Origin: Flavobacterium sp. YJ01
Lineage (GTDB): Bacteria > Bacteroidota > Bacteroidia > Flavobacteriales > Flavobacteriaceae
Assembly (NCBI RefSeq): GCF_029320955.1
Contig: NZ_CP119757.1
Location: forward strand, 5,146,001 to 5,210,000
Reading direction: 5' to 3'
Length of the DNA stretch: 64,000 bases
Part shown: positions 43,903 to 50,825 of the stretch, piece by piece
Layout: each line of letters starts with the position of its first letter
Numbering within the stretch: position 1 is the first letter of the stretch
Notes under the pieces: model-generated
Databases searched by the model: none
Told to the model about the DNA's origin: nothing
Seen by the model: the letters and a program-made list of their open reading frames with translations, nothing else
Program-made: the position numbers and the translations under genes

Positions 43903-44273
43903 ATTTTTTCTAAAATTTCATTTTGTGCTAAAATTTCGAAGAAAGGTTTCAGCATTTTTTCATATTCCTTTGTCAATGAATAGAAAATGGTCTGCGCTTC
44001 CCGTTTAGTTTCAATAAGTTTTCTGTCTTTTAGTTTCCGTAAGTGCTGTGAAATTGCAGAAATACTCATTTCAAGAATATCACTTATGTCACAGACACAG
44101 AGCTGTTTTTCTTCATAAAGTAAAAAGAGAATTCTTAATCTCACATTATTGCCAGCCAATTCAAGCCCACTTGATAAATAGTCAAATGAGGTATTGAGTT
44201 CTGATACTCTGTCTTTACAGCGGATTATTTGTTTAATATCTGCTTGCTGTCGTATACAAATTATATCTTCCAT
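43899..44273 (-). CDS. ArsR/SmtB-family metal-responsive repressor of the mer-type module
   Basis: A 124-residue winged-helix repressor. ELAGNNVRLRILFLLYEEKQ leads to the metal-site helix LCVCDISDI (two Cys, as in ArsR/CadC-type sites), then the recognition helix SISAISQHLRKLKDRKLI and the wing KREAQTIFYSL. An additional Cys-containing N-terminal arm (IICIRQQ, IRCKDRV) could add ligands, as in CadC. Metal binding would release DNA and derepress merTP. A perfect inverted repeat lies 18 bases upstream of its start, a likely operator. Confidence 0.9.
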   Translation of the reverse strand: MEDIICIRQQADIKQIIRCKDRVSELNTSFDYLSSGLELAGNNVRLRILFLLYEEKQLCVCDISDILEMSISAISQHLRKLKDRKLIETKREAQTIFYSLTKEYEKMLKPFFEILAQNEILEKI

Positions 44274-44290
44274 AATGCAAATTTATACTT

Positions 44291-44308
44291 TTTGCTTATT
44301 TAAGCAAA
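44291..44308 (-). promoter_or_regulatory. Likely ArsR-family operator of the mer-type module
   Basis: An inverted repeat TTTGCTTA-TT-TAAGCAAA with 8-bp perfect arms and a 2-base spacer. It lies 18 bases upstream of the repressor start. Its form matches ArsR/SmtB operators (two half-sites with a short central spacer). Confidence 0.65.
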
Positions 44309-44361
44309 TGCTAAAATACAAAATAATTGAATTAAAATTTTGAATGATTCCTGCCCATAAA

Positions 44362-44388
44362 AAAAGACAACTTTTTGAGTTGTCTTTT
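44362..44388 (-). terminator. Rho-independent terminator of the small Cys-rich peptide gene
   Basis: A 10-bp perfect stem AAAAGACAAC/GTTGTCTTTT with a 7-base loop; on the minus strand it is followed by a run of seven T. Confidence 0.85.
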
Positions 44389-44406
44389 AAACAGTAAAGC
44401 GAAATA

Positions 44407-44580
44407 TTACTTTTTGCAATCTTTCGGAGCACAAGTTCCCGAATCGTCACTACAGCAATGCGTAGAACATTTTTCAGTGCAGTTTTTCTTTGCATCAGTT
44501 TTTGATAAGTTCGCATAAGCGAAGATACTTCCAGCAGACAATACCAATGCTGCAAGAGTAATGTACATTTTGTTTTTCAT
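44407..44580 (-). CDS. 57-residue exported Cys-rich peptide
   Basis: A short minus-strand frame, ATG at 44580 and stop at 44407, below usual size cut-offs. It has a clear signal peptide (MKNKMYITLAALVLSAGSIF, cut near AYA) followed by a mature part of about 34 residues with seven cysteines (NCTEKCSTHCCSDD, GTCAPKDCKK). A strong terminator follows 18 bases later and it lies between the mer-type module and sigZ, all on one strand. The composition suggests a periplasmic metal-binding or metallothionein-like peptide. I do not recognise a named family. Confidence 0.75.
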   Translation of the reverse strand: MKNKMYITLAALVLSAGSIFAYANLSKTDAKKNCTEKCSTHCCSDDSGTCAPKDCKK

Positions 44581-44709
44581 AATTTTAATTTTAATGATTA
44601 ATACTACTTAAGACGCACTAATCTAAAAATGATGCAGGCTTTGCTGATTTTTTTTTTTTAACAGCCTGAATTTTCTATATATGAAGTTTTCAAAAATGAT
44701 TCGGTGTTA

Positions 44710-45273
44710 TCAGCATTTTCCTCCGCTGCATGATTTTTTAGAGGTAACGTTCATAATATTTCCACGGCGGTCTAATTCAATACTGCAGCAATCCAGAAGC
44801 ATTTCCTTTAATTTGGATCTGCCTCTTTGCACTCTAGAACGGATGGAAGGGTAGGCAAGGCTGTATTTTTCTGTTAAGTCTTTCTGTTTAATTCCATGTA
44901 TTTCGCTATCCATGATAATGTCCCGATAGTCTTCCGGCAGCCGCTCAATGAATTTTATTAAACAGCAGTCCAGACTTTCCGAAGTATCAAAATCTGTTTC
45001 ATGCATAATCTTTTGCATCATACATTCGGTCAGCTCTGATTTCTTATGATTGGAATCTTTTCGGTAATAATCAATAATGGAATTTCTTGTGATTGTGAAA
45101 ATCCAGCTTTTTAGTTTGCCTTCGTCGGTAAGTGATCCTAAATTCTCGTTTATCTTTATAAAAACTTCCTGCAAAACATCGGATGCATCGTCGGTATCAT
45201 TTATACGAGCCTTTATATATCTGCCCAAGATGATATAAAACTGATTGTGAATAGTATTTATTTCCAAATTCAT
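44710..45273 (-). CDS. sigZ: RNA polymerase sigma factor, SigZ-like (ECF)
   Basis: A 187-residue ECF sigma factor from ATG 45273; the longer frame begins with TTG and is not preferred. Region 2 is clear (DDASDVLQEVFIKINENL, KLKSWIFTITRNSIIDYYRK), as is region 4 (RLPEDYRDIIMDSEIHGIKQ, YPSIRSRVQRGRSKLKEMLL). A Cys-containing tail (DCCSIELDRRGN, KSCSGGKC) is typical of SigZ-type factors and may sense metal or redox state directly. No anti-sigma gene is adjacent. A membrane protein gene ends 33 bases upstream, so both are likely co-transcribed. Confidence 0.88.
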   Translation of the reverse strand: MNLEINTIHNQFYIILGRYIKARINDTDDASDVLQEVFIKINENLGSLTDEGKLKSWIFTITRNSIIDYYRKDSNHKKSELTECMMQKIMHETDFDTSESLDCCLIKFIERLPEDYRDIIMDSEIHGIKQKDLTEKYSLAYPSIRSRVQRGRSKLKEMLLDCCSIELDRRGNIMNVTSKKSCSGGKC

Positions 45274-45306
45274 AAAATTTATCTTCTGCTTATGCAATAA
45301 GATGGA

Positions 45307-45870
45307 TTAACAACAATTGATTTTACTTCTGAAATTATTCCATAAGTTGGCCGTTTTTGGAATGCATAAGAAAAGATGAAGAATTGCCATTAGGATAGCT
45401 CCCGGCAAAAGATTTACAATTAACAGATTAAAGAATCCTGGAGATTGATTTATATTGTAAATCATAATTTCCCCATTTTGAAAAGTAAACCTGATGGAGA
45501 GATAAACTGCAATTGACGCAAAATGAAAACCATTTACAAATAAATGGACAATGTATTCCCAGCGGGGAAGCCCTCCCATAAACTGCCTGCTGTCTTTTTC
45601 TATAAAAGCATCGTAACCGAGAACCAGTATATCCAGAATGACAATGGTCAAGCCTATTACAAAACTAGTATGATTATCCTGTTTCAAGAACAGAAAATAA
45701 AGGATTGCCGGAAAGAAGACAGCTCTCAAAGTATGGGTAATGTGCTCGGTTTTACTTTCTTCTCGATCGTGAAGCTGGTATTTGAAAATATGCAGATAAA
45801 AGCCGTCATATAAGGCCAAGACCGCAAATAGGACAAGAAAGAAGGATGAAATGATAATTGCTGTTTCCAT
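45307..45870 (-). CDS. Integral membrane protein of unknown function, next to sigZ
   Basis: A 187-residue protein with about five hydrophobic segments (IIISSFFLVLFAVLALYDGF, LRAVFFPAILYFLFL, FVIGLTIVILDILVLGYDAF, a segment near 110-130, and LLIVNLLPGAILMAILHLF). Histidines cluster near the first loop (HIFKYQLHDREE, EHITH) and it ends in CC. I do not recognise a named family. Its placement before sigZ suggests it is under the same metal or redox control, perhaps as a signal input; this is inference. Confidence 0.7.
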   Translation of the reverse strand: METAIIISSFFLVLFAVLALYDGFYLHIFKYQLHDREESKTEHITHTLRAVFFPAILYFLFLKQDNHTSFVIGLTIVILDILVLGYDAFIEKDSRQFMGGLPRWEYIVHLFVNGFHFASIAVYLSIRFTFQNGEIMIYNINQSPGFFNLLIVNLLPGAILMAILHLFLCIPKTANLWNNFRSKINCC

Positions 45871-45943
45871 TTTATTTTTGATTGATTATAAAAGCAAAAC
45901 TATTGGAAAGTATAATTAGCAAAAAGGACAAATGTCCTCGAAT

Positions 45944-46516
45944 TTACAGACTAATTTCTTTTCTGATCCTGCTCAGCGTCCTGCGTGTTATTCCAAGATA
46001 GCTTGCAATATCATTTACTGAAGCCTTGTTTACAACAGCAGGCTGTTCCTTAAGCATGCGCATGTATTTTTCCTTTGCAGTTTCATTGCACAAAACACTG
46101 GCATACTGTTCCATTACCATATACTGCCGTTCGGCAATTGTCCTTCCGATATTCTGCCAGAGAGGGCTCTTTTGATAGAGATTCTGCAGGTCATTGTAAC
46201 TGATTGTTATAAGTTCCGTATCTTCCACTGCCTGAATGGAAAGTTCCGAATGCTGCTGCGAAATAAAGCTTTTATATGAAGCTGTCAGATTATTTTCTGC
46301 ACAGAAGCAGGAAGTCACTTCTTCGGATTTTTCATTTATGTAATATGTCCTTAGCAAACCTTTTTTAATAAAAGCCGCTTCATGAGAGGTTTTGCCGATC
46401 TCTGCAAAATAACTGTTTCGGGCTAATGTCCTTGTTTTGAAATACTGACTGTACTTTTCAAATTCCTGATCGCTTAGAGGGACAATGCTCTTTAAAAATA
46501 ATTTAAAACTTTCCAT
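45944..46516 (-). CDS. Crp/Fnr family transcriptional regulator at the end of the ars cluster
   Basis: A 190-residue regulator with a cNMP-binding-type barrel (SYFAEIGKTSHEAAFIKKGL, LRTYYINEKSEEVTSCF) and a C-terminal helix-turn-helix (ASVNDIASYLGITRRTLSRI). It belongs to the same short Bacteroidota group as the regulator at 15154-15729. It begins 22 bases after the metallophosphoesterase stop and so could be read from the ars operon. Its own targets are unknown. Confidence 0.88.
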   Translation of the reverse strand: MESFKLFLKSIVPLSDQEFEKYSQYFKTRTLARNSYFAEIGKTSHEAAFIKKGLLRTYYINEKSEEVTSCFCAENNLTASYKSFISQQHSELSIQAVEDTELITISYNDLQNLYQKSPLWQNIGRTIAERQYMVMEQYASVLCNETAKEKYMRMLKEQPAVVNKASVNDIASYLGITRRTLSRIRKEISL

Positions 46517-46537
46517 AGCAGGTTTTATTTCAATACA

Positions 46538-47272
46538 TTAATATGCTTTTCTAAGCATAAAGGCGTAAATGTCCGGAAGAGGACTCTCTTCAATTGCGCG
46601 GGCTGCTTTTTCAATATCATACGGAACTCTTATGAATTCTACTTTAATGCCGTCTTTTTTGGAAATATTGCTGCTTTTTTCAATTGTTATCACAGCATAA
46701 CAGCAGTGTGGATTTCTATCTTTAGGTTTTCCAACCGACCCTGCATTAATGGCGTGAAAATAAGTGCCTTTTTTATTTGGATTTTCCAATATGCGATGAT
46801 ACGGCAGATGAGAATGTCCGCAGATAAGAATGTCCGTATTGGAATCAAGAAAGATGTCGGTAAAATCTTTCTCATTTTTATCCTCAAGCAAATATTCCCT
46901 GTTGCTGTAAGGACTCCCATGGACCATCAAAATTTTTATAAGTCTGCTGGCCGTCTGGTATTCAAGTTTAATATGGGCAGGAAGAGCAGAAAGATATTTG
47001 ATCTGCTCTTTGCCCACAATCTGATATGCGTAGCTTTGAATGTCATTTGAACCGTCATTATGTATCTCGACAGCTTTGACATCGTGATTTCCTGCAAGGG
47101 TAGGGATATGCTTTTTACGAATCTCATTGATCACGGCATTGGGGCATAAATTGTAGCCTACTAAATCTCCTAAGCAGTAAACGGCATCAATATTCTGCTC
47201 TTCAATACTTTTTAGGGTCTGCTCCAATGCGGGGAAGTTCGCATGTATATCCGATATTATTGCAATTCTCAT
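46538..47272 (-). CDS. Metallophosphoesterase (calcineurin-like, YfcE-type)
   Basis: A 244-residue protein from ATG 47272; the longer start at 47338 lies in the acr3 gene and is rejected. It shows the dimetal phosphoesterase motifs DIHANF (DxH), CLGDLVGY (GDxxx), LAGNHDVKAV (GNHD), MVHGSP and ICGHSHLPY (GHxH), then a GSVGKPKDRN loop. Substrates in this family range from phosphodiesters to protein phosphate; none can be assigned. It follows acr3 by seven bases, so it is coupled to arsenite export. Confidence 0.88.
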   Translation of the reverse strand: MRIAIISDIHANFPALEQTLKSIEEQNIDAVYCLGDLVGYNLCPNAVINEIRKKHIPTLAGNHDVKAVEIHNDGSNDIQSYAYQIVGKEQIKYLSALPAHIKLEYQTASRLIKILMVHGSPYSNREYLLEDKNEKDFTDIFLDSNTDILICGHSHLPYHRILENPNKKGTYFHAINAGSVGKPKDRNPHCCYAVITIEKSSNISKKDGIKVEFIRVPYDIEKAARAIEESPLPDIYAFMLRKAY

Positions 47273-47279
47273 ATTTCTT

Positions 47280-48365
47280 TTAAGCAGTTTCTGCAGGCAG
47301 TTGTTTTGTAAAATACTTTTTTCTAAACCAAAATGCAAGGTTTACCAGTGCTATAAGAGCAGGTACTTCTACCAAAGGACCAATAACACCTGCAAATGCC
47401 TGTCCGCTGTTTATTCCGAATACTCCAATTGCCACGGCAATAGCCAATTCAAAATTATTGCCGGTGGCTGTAAACGCAATAGATGTAGCCTTTGAATAGT
47501 CAGCCCCAAAATATTTTCCTGTAAAAAAGCTGATGACAAACATTAAAGTAAAGTATATGACAAGCGGTATTGCAATACGCACGACATCCATCGGGATTTG
47601 AACAATAAGTTCCCCTTTCAGGCTGAACATTACAATGATCGTAAAGAGCAGTGAAATAAGAGTAATCGGTGAGATAAACGGCACGTACTTATCCTCAAAC
47701 CATTCAGAGCCTTTTAAAGCTATCAAAGCATAGCGGCTTATGATTCCCAGAGCAAATGGAATACCTAGATAGATACCCACACTCTCGGCAATCTGTGCAA
47801 TGATGATATTGACTTCAAAACCATCATATCCAAAATAGGGAGGTAGAATGGTTATAAAAATGTAAGCGTATACACTATAAAGCAGTACCTGAAAAATACT
47901 GTTTAGGGCAATTAGTCCTGCAGCATATTCGCGGTTTCCGTCTGCCAGATCGTTCCATACCACAACCATTGCGATACAACGTGCCAGGCCAATCAGGATC
48001 ACCCCGATCATGTATTCAGGATATCCGCTTAAAAACAGGAGCGCCAACAAAAACATCAAGACAGGGCCTACAATCCAGTTCAGGAATAAAGAGGCGCCCA
48101 AGACTTTAGTGTTCTTGAAAACCTGTCCCATCTGTTCGTATTTTACTTTTGCCAGTGGCGGGTACATCATCAGGATAAGTCCTATTGCCAATGGAATGTT
48201 TGTTGTTCCGCTGGAGAAAGAATTGATGAAATCTCCGCTGGAAGGAATAAAGTATCCTATAGCCACGCCTATAGCCATAGCAAGGAAAATCCAAAGGGTC
48301 AAGAAGCGGTCAAGGAAGCTTAACTTTTTGCGTCCGACAGCTGGTGCACAGTTATTTGCTGACAT
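47280..48365 (-). CDS. acr3: ACR3-family arsenite efflux transporter
   Basis: A 361-residue membrane protein with about ten transmembrane helices. Marks of ACR3 are [18 protein letters not shown] with the conserved Cys (C130), [20 protein letters not shown], and the C-terminal [20 protein letters not shown]. It exports arsenite As(III) using the proton-motive force. It starts one base after the arsC stop on the same strand. A decayed copy of its C-terminus is found at 38911-39006. Confidence 0.95.
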   Translation of the reverse strand: MSANNCAPAVGRKKLSFLDRFLTLWIFLAMAIGVAIGYFIPSSGDFINSFSSGTTNIPLAIGLILMMYPPLAKVKYEQMGQVFKNTKVLGASLFLNWIVGPVLMFLLALLFLSGYPEYMIGVILIGLARCIAMVVVWNDLADGNREYAAGLIALNSIFQVLLYSVYAYIFITILPPYFGYDGFEVNIIIAQIAESVGIYLGIPFALGIISRYALIALKGSEWFEDKYVPFISPITLISLLFTIIVMFSLKGELIVQIPMDVVRIAIPLVIYFTLMFVISFFTGKYFGADYSKATSIAFTATGNNFELAIAVAIGVFGINSGQAFAGVIGPLVEVPALIALVNLAFWFRKKYFTKQLPAETA

Positions 48366-48366
48366 T

Positions 48367-48981
48367 TTATTTTTTTATTTGTGAGAATATGTAAAACATT
48401 TCAGTTCCAATCTGCAGACTGCGCTCCAGATAAGTTTCTTTCTGCTGAGGCGTTCCGTCGGAAATTTTTGGATCTTCAAAAGTGATCGGGATTCTTTTCT
48501 CAGCGCCTGCTATAAACGGGCATCCACCGTCAGCCTGCGAACAGGTCATTATTGCGGCAAATCCGCTTTCAGGATTGAAATCATCATCATAGGTTTTGGA
48601 AAAACCGATAACAGGAAGTTCGTCAGCTGAATATTTTATTGAATAAACGGGGTTTGAACCCTCTGAAAGGGTTTTGATGTTGAATCCTGAATCCTTCAAA
48701 GTCTCCGCTGCCATCGGGAAAAGGGCAGTAGCCTCGGTTCCTCCTGAATAGCATGAAACGTTTTTGATGCCGTAATAGGCGGCGGCAGTCTGCGCCCAAA
48801 CCTGCGATAAGTGGCTTCTTCTGGAATTATGCGTGCAGATCAGGTTTAGTCTGGTTTCCAGCTTACTGTCCACTTTGGTCTGAATGAAGTCGATTAATGG
48901 CTGCAGGACTGCTTTGCGATCTTCAGAGATCTGCTTAAAATCAAATGATTTAACGGTATTCTCAATTTGTGGATATAACAT
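48367..48981 (-). CDS. arsC: Arsenate reductase, low-molecular-weight phosphatase-like
   Basis: A 204-residue protein with the P-loop CTHNSRRS (C49 to R55, CX5R) of the LMW-phosphatase-type arsenate reductases. Further marks are [20 protein letters not shown] and the second and third Cys positions in [12 protein letters not shown]. It reduces arsenate to arsenite, which ACR3 then exports. It lies between a DUF6428 gene and acr3 in a single minus-strand operon. Confidence 0.93.
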   Translation of the reverse strand: MLYPQIENTVKSFDFKQISEDRKAVLQPLIDFIQTKVDSKLETRLNLICTHNSRRSHLSQVWAQTAAAYYGIKNVSCYSGGTEATALFPMAAETLKDSGFNIKTLSEGSNPVYSIKYSADELPVIGFSKTYDDDFNPESGFAAIMTCSQADGGCPFIAGAEKRIPITFEDPKISDGTPQQKETYLERSLQIGTEMFYIFSQIKK

Positions 48982-49023
48982 AGTTTTTTGGCTGTAAAGG
49001 TTTATTGATTATCTGTTTAATGA

Positions 49024-49497
49024 TTAGCAGCATCCTCCGCCCGGAGTGCATGAAGAAACATTATCAGTATTTAGCTGAGATAATTTTACTTTAGGCTTAT
49101 CAGATGGAATACCGCACTGCTCCTGAGCTAAGCAGGCTGTCTGTTTATTAAGCAGAGTGAAGTTTTTGCCGTTAAAATCCAAATCGTATTTCCCGATTGT
49201 AGTGTTCTGGTACTCCACTTCAATTTCATTGTCTTCAATTCCCAAGACTTTTTCTGAAAGCTCAATGATGTGGATCAGTTTCTGAGGTTTAAGCCTGTGC
49301 TCGTAGTCGTTGGCATCCCAAAGCTGGAAGTTTACAACTGTTTCTTTTCTTACTGTTCCTCCGCAGTCGATGAAGTTTTTGGTAACCAAGCCTACTTCAG
49401 TTACGTGAAAATATTCTGGTACAAATGTGCCGTCCGGCAATTCAAAATTTACAGCTTCCACTGTTTTAAGCACTTCTTTAATTTCTGAAAGTTTCAT
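49024..49497 (-). CDS. DUF6428 family protein of the ars operon
   Basis: A 157-residue soluble protein with the DUF6428 pattern (EYFHVTEVGLVTKNFIDCGG, VVNFQLWDANDYEHRL) and a Cys-rich end (TACLAQEQCG, SCTPGGGCC). The family is nearly always encoded in Bacteroidota ars operons. The cysteines suggest arsenite binding, perhaps as a cytoplasmic chaperone; this is inferred. It sits 33 bases after the GNAT gene and 42 bases before arsC. Confidence 0.85.
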   Translation of the reverse strand: MKLSEIKEVLKTVEAVNFELPDGTFVPEYFHVTEVGLVTKNFIDCGGTVRKETVVNFQLWDANDYEHRLKPQKLIHIIELSEKVLGIEDNEIEVEYQNTTIGKYDLDFNGKNFTLLNKQTACLAQEQCGIPSDKPKVKLSQLNTDNVSSCTPGGGCC

Positions 49498-49530
49498 AAT
49501 TTTTTATATTTAGTTAAACTATATTTTTTA

Positions 49531-50016
49531 TTAATTAATAACGGAGCTTCTTCTTTCAAGAAGCGCAGTATTTCTCCAGATACCATTCTGTTTTCCGATT
49601 TTTTCTCTTGTTCCAAGTATTCGGAAGCCTGCTTTTTCATGGATGCGGAGACTTGCCGTGTTCTCAGGAAAGATTCCTGCCTGAAGCGTCCAGATTCCTT
49701 CTGTTTCGCTCTGTCGGACAAGTTCATTTAAAAGGGTAAGCCCGACTCCTTTTCCTGAATGTGCTGGATCCACATATACGCTCACCTCTGCAACCCCCGC
49801 ATAAACGCAGCGTGAAGAAACAGGTGTAAGGGCAGCCCAGCCAATTACCTTGCCATCTTCCTGCATCACAACCCGGCATGACTTAAGATGTGACTGGTCC
49901 CAGTCTTCCCATGAAGGGGCGCTGGTCTGGAAAGTGGCATTGCCGGTATCTATCCCTTTTTGGTAAATTATTTTTACCTGATCCCAGTGTTTATCCGAAA
50001 GTTTTCTGATTTCCAT
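49531..50016 (-). CDS. GNAT acetyltransferase, ArsN/phosphinothricin-type
   Basis: A 161-residue GNAT protein from ATG 50016; an upstream ATG at 50037 overlaps the arsR gene and is rejected. The sequence follows the phosphinothricin/arsinothricin acetyltransferase group: GIDTGNATFQTSAPSWEDW, VYAGVAEVSVYVDPAHSGKG (acetyl-CoA loop), GIWTLQAGIFPENTASLRIH, GFRILGTREKIG and a terminal LLERRS. Enzymes of this type acetylate an amino-acid toxin; in ars operons, arsinothricin is the known substrate class. Actual specificity is not shown. Confidence 0.85.
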   Translation of the reverse strand: MEIRKLSDKHWDQVKIIYQKGIDTGNATFQTSAPSWEDWDQSHLKSCRVVMQEDGKVIGWAALTPVSSRCVYAGVAEVSVYVDPAHSGKGVGLTLLNELVRQSETEGIWTLQAGIFPENTASLRIHEKAGFRILGTREKIGKQNGIWRNTALLERRSSVIN

Positions 50017-50027
50017 ATTTTTATAGA

Positions 50028-50360
50028 TTAGCAGCATTCACTTCGCTTTTTTGCCAAATGATCTGATATATGCTCAAAGAAACCTTTTATCTTTTCAAGT
50101 CCAGGTTCGTTGATGCAGTAGCAGATAGAATTTCCTTCGATGCTTCCTTTAATCAGTCCCGCATTTTTCAATTCTTTCAAATGCTGTGAAACGGTCGGCT
50201 GTGAAAGGGGAAGTTCGTTTACAATATCTCCGCAGATGCAAGCATCCACTTTTAATAAATATTCCATAATAGCAATACGCGCAGGATGGCCTAATGCTTT
50301 TGCTAAAACAGCCAGCTCGTTCTGGCTTTCTGTAAAGTGATCTGTTTTTGTTGCTCCCAT
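50028..50360 (-). CDS. arsR: ArsR-family arsenic-responsive repressor
   Basis: A 110-residue repressor from ATG 50360 (an ATG seven codons earlier is possible). Winged helix: LAKALGHPARIAIMEYLLKV, metal-site stretch DACICGDIVNEL, recognition helix LSQPTVSQHLKELKNAGLIK, wing GNSICYCIN, and a Cys-ending tail (SECC). Arsenite binding to the cysteines should release DNA. It is the first gene of the ars operon (arsR, GNAT, DUF6428, arsC, acr3, phosphoesterase, crp). Confidence 0.93.
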   Translation of the reverse strand: MGATKTDHFTESQNELAVLAKALGHPARIAIMEYLLKVDACICGDIVNELPLSQPTVSQHLKELKNAGLIKGSIEGNSICYCINEPGLEKIKGFFEHISDHLAKKRSECC

Positions 50361-50372
50361 CGTTTTATATTT

Positions 50373-50384
50373 ATATTGCAATAT
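50373..50384 (-). promoter_or_regulatory. Candidate ArsR operator of the ars operon
   Basis: A perfect 12-bp palindrome ATATTGCAATAT lies 12 bases upstream of the arsR start, inside a longer AT-rich region. Position and symmetry suit an ArsR operator; a random AT-rich palindrome of this size is possible. Confidence 0.45.
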
Positions 50385-50825
50385 TACGATAATAATTTAA
50401 ATAAAAAAAAATATAAAGATTTATTTTTATGAAGATGAAGGCATCGGCTAAGAAAAAGATTCGATGCATATGGTTTTATAATATTGTTTGTTACCCGAAT
50501 GCTAGTTTTATCAAACCAATGTATAAAGCAATAATTACATGGTTTATCGTTAGCTGATATTATATAAATACAATACAAACTGAACAACCCATAATTAGAA
50601 AGATGTTCAGCATTTGCAGTTATTTGTTATTAATAATACCAATTTTAAATTTAAAATTGGTATTATTAGATTTTCATACTGGTTCAATTTCGATCATTAA
50701 TTTGAATGGACTTCCACACCGTTCAAATGAAAGACAATTTAAAAAAATTGATATCCTTCAATATTAACCGATTAATCTTAATTCTAGAATTTGGTCTTAC
50801 AATAATTTACTATTGTACTTATAAG
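50385..50825. other. Intergenic region between the ars operon and the copper operon
   Basis: About 440 AT-rich bases without an accepted gene. It holds the ars promoter at its left side, and a perfect 38-bp palindrome at 50631-50668. A minus-strand frame at 50384-50587 is low-complexity and not accepted. Confidence 0.45.
50631..50668. repeat. Perfect 38-bp AT-rich palindrome
   Basis: The half TAATAATACCAATTTTAAA is followed directly by its exact reverse complement. It lies 158 bases beyond the stop of the multicopper oxidase gene. It could act as a bidirectional terminator or hairpin stabiliser; the flanks are not T-rich enough to be sure. Confidence 0.85.

Noticed and set aside
44283..44555. 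90-residue minus-strand frame near sigZ
   Set aside because: Replaced by the 57-residue Cys-rich exported peptide in another frame, which has a signal peptide and terminator.
49494..49727. 77-residue minus-strand frame
   Set aside because: Out-of-frame shadow of the GNAT acetyltransferase gene.
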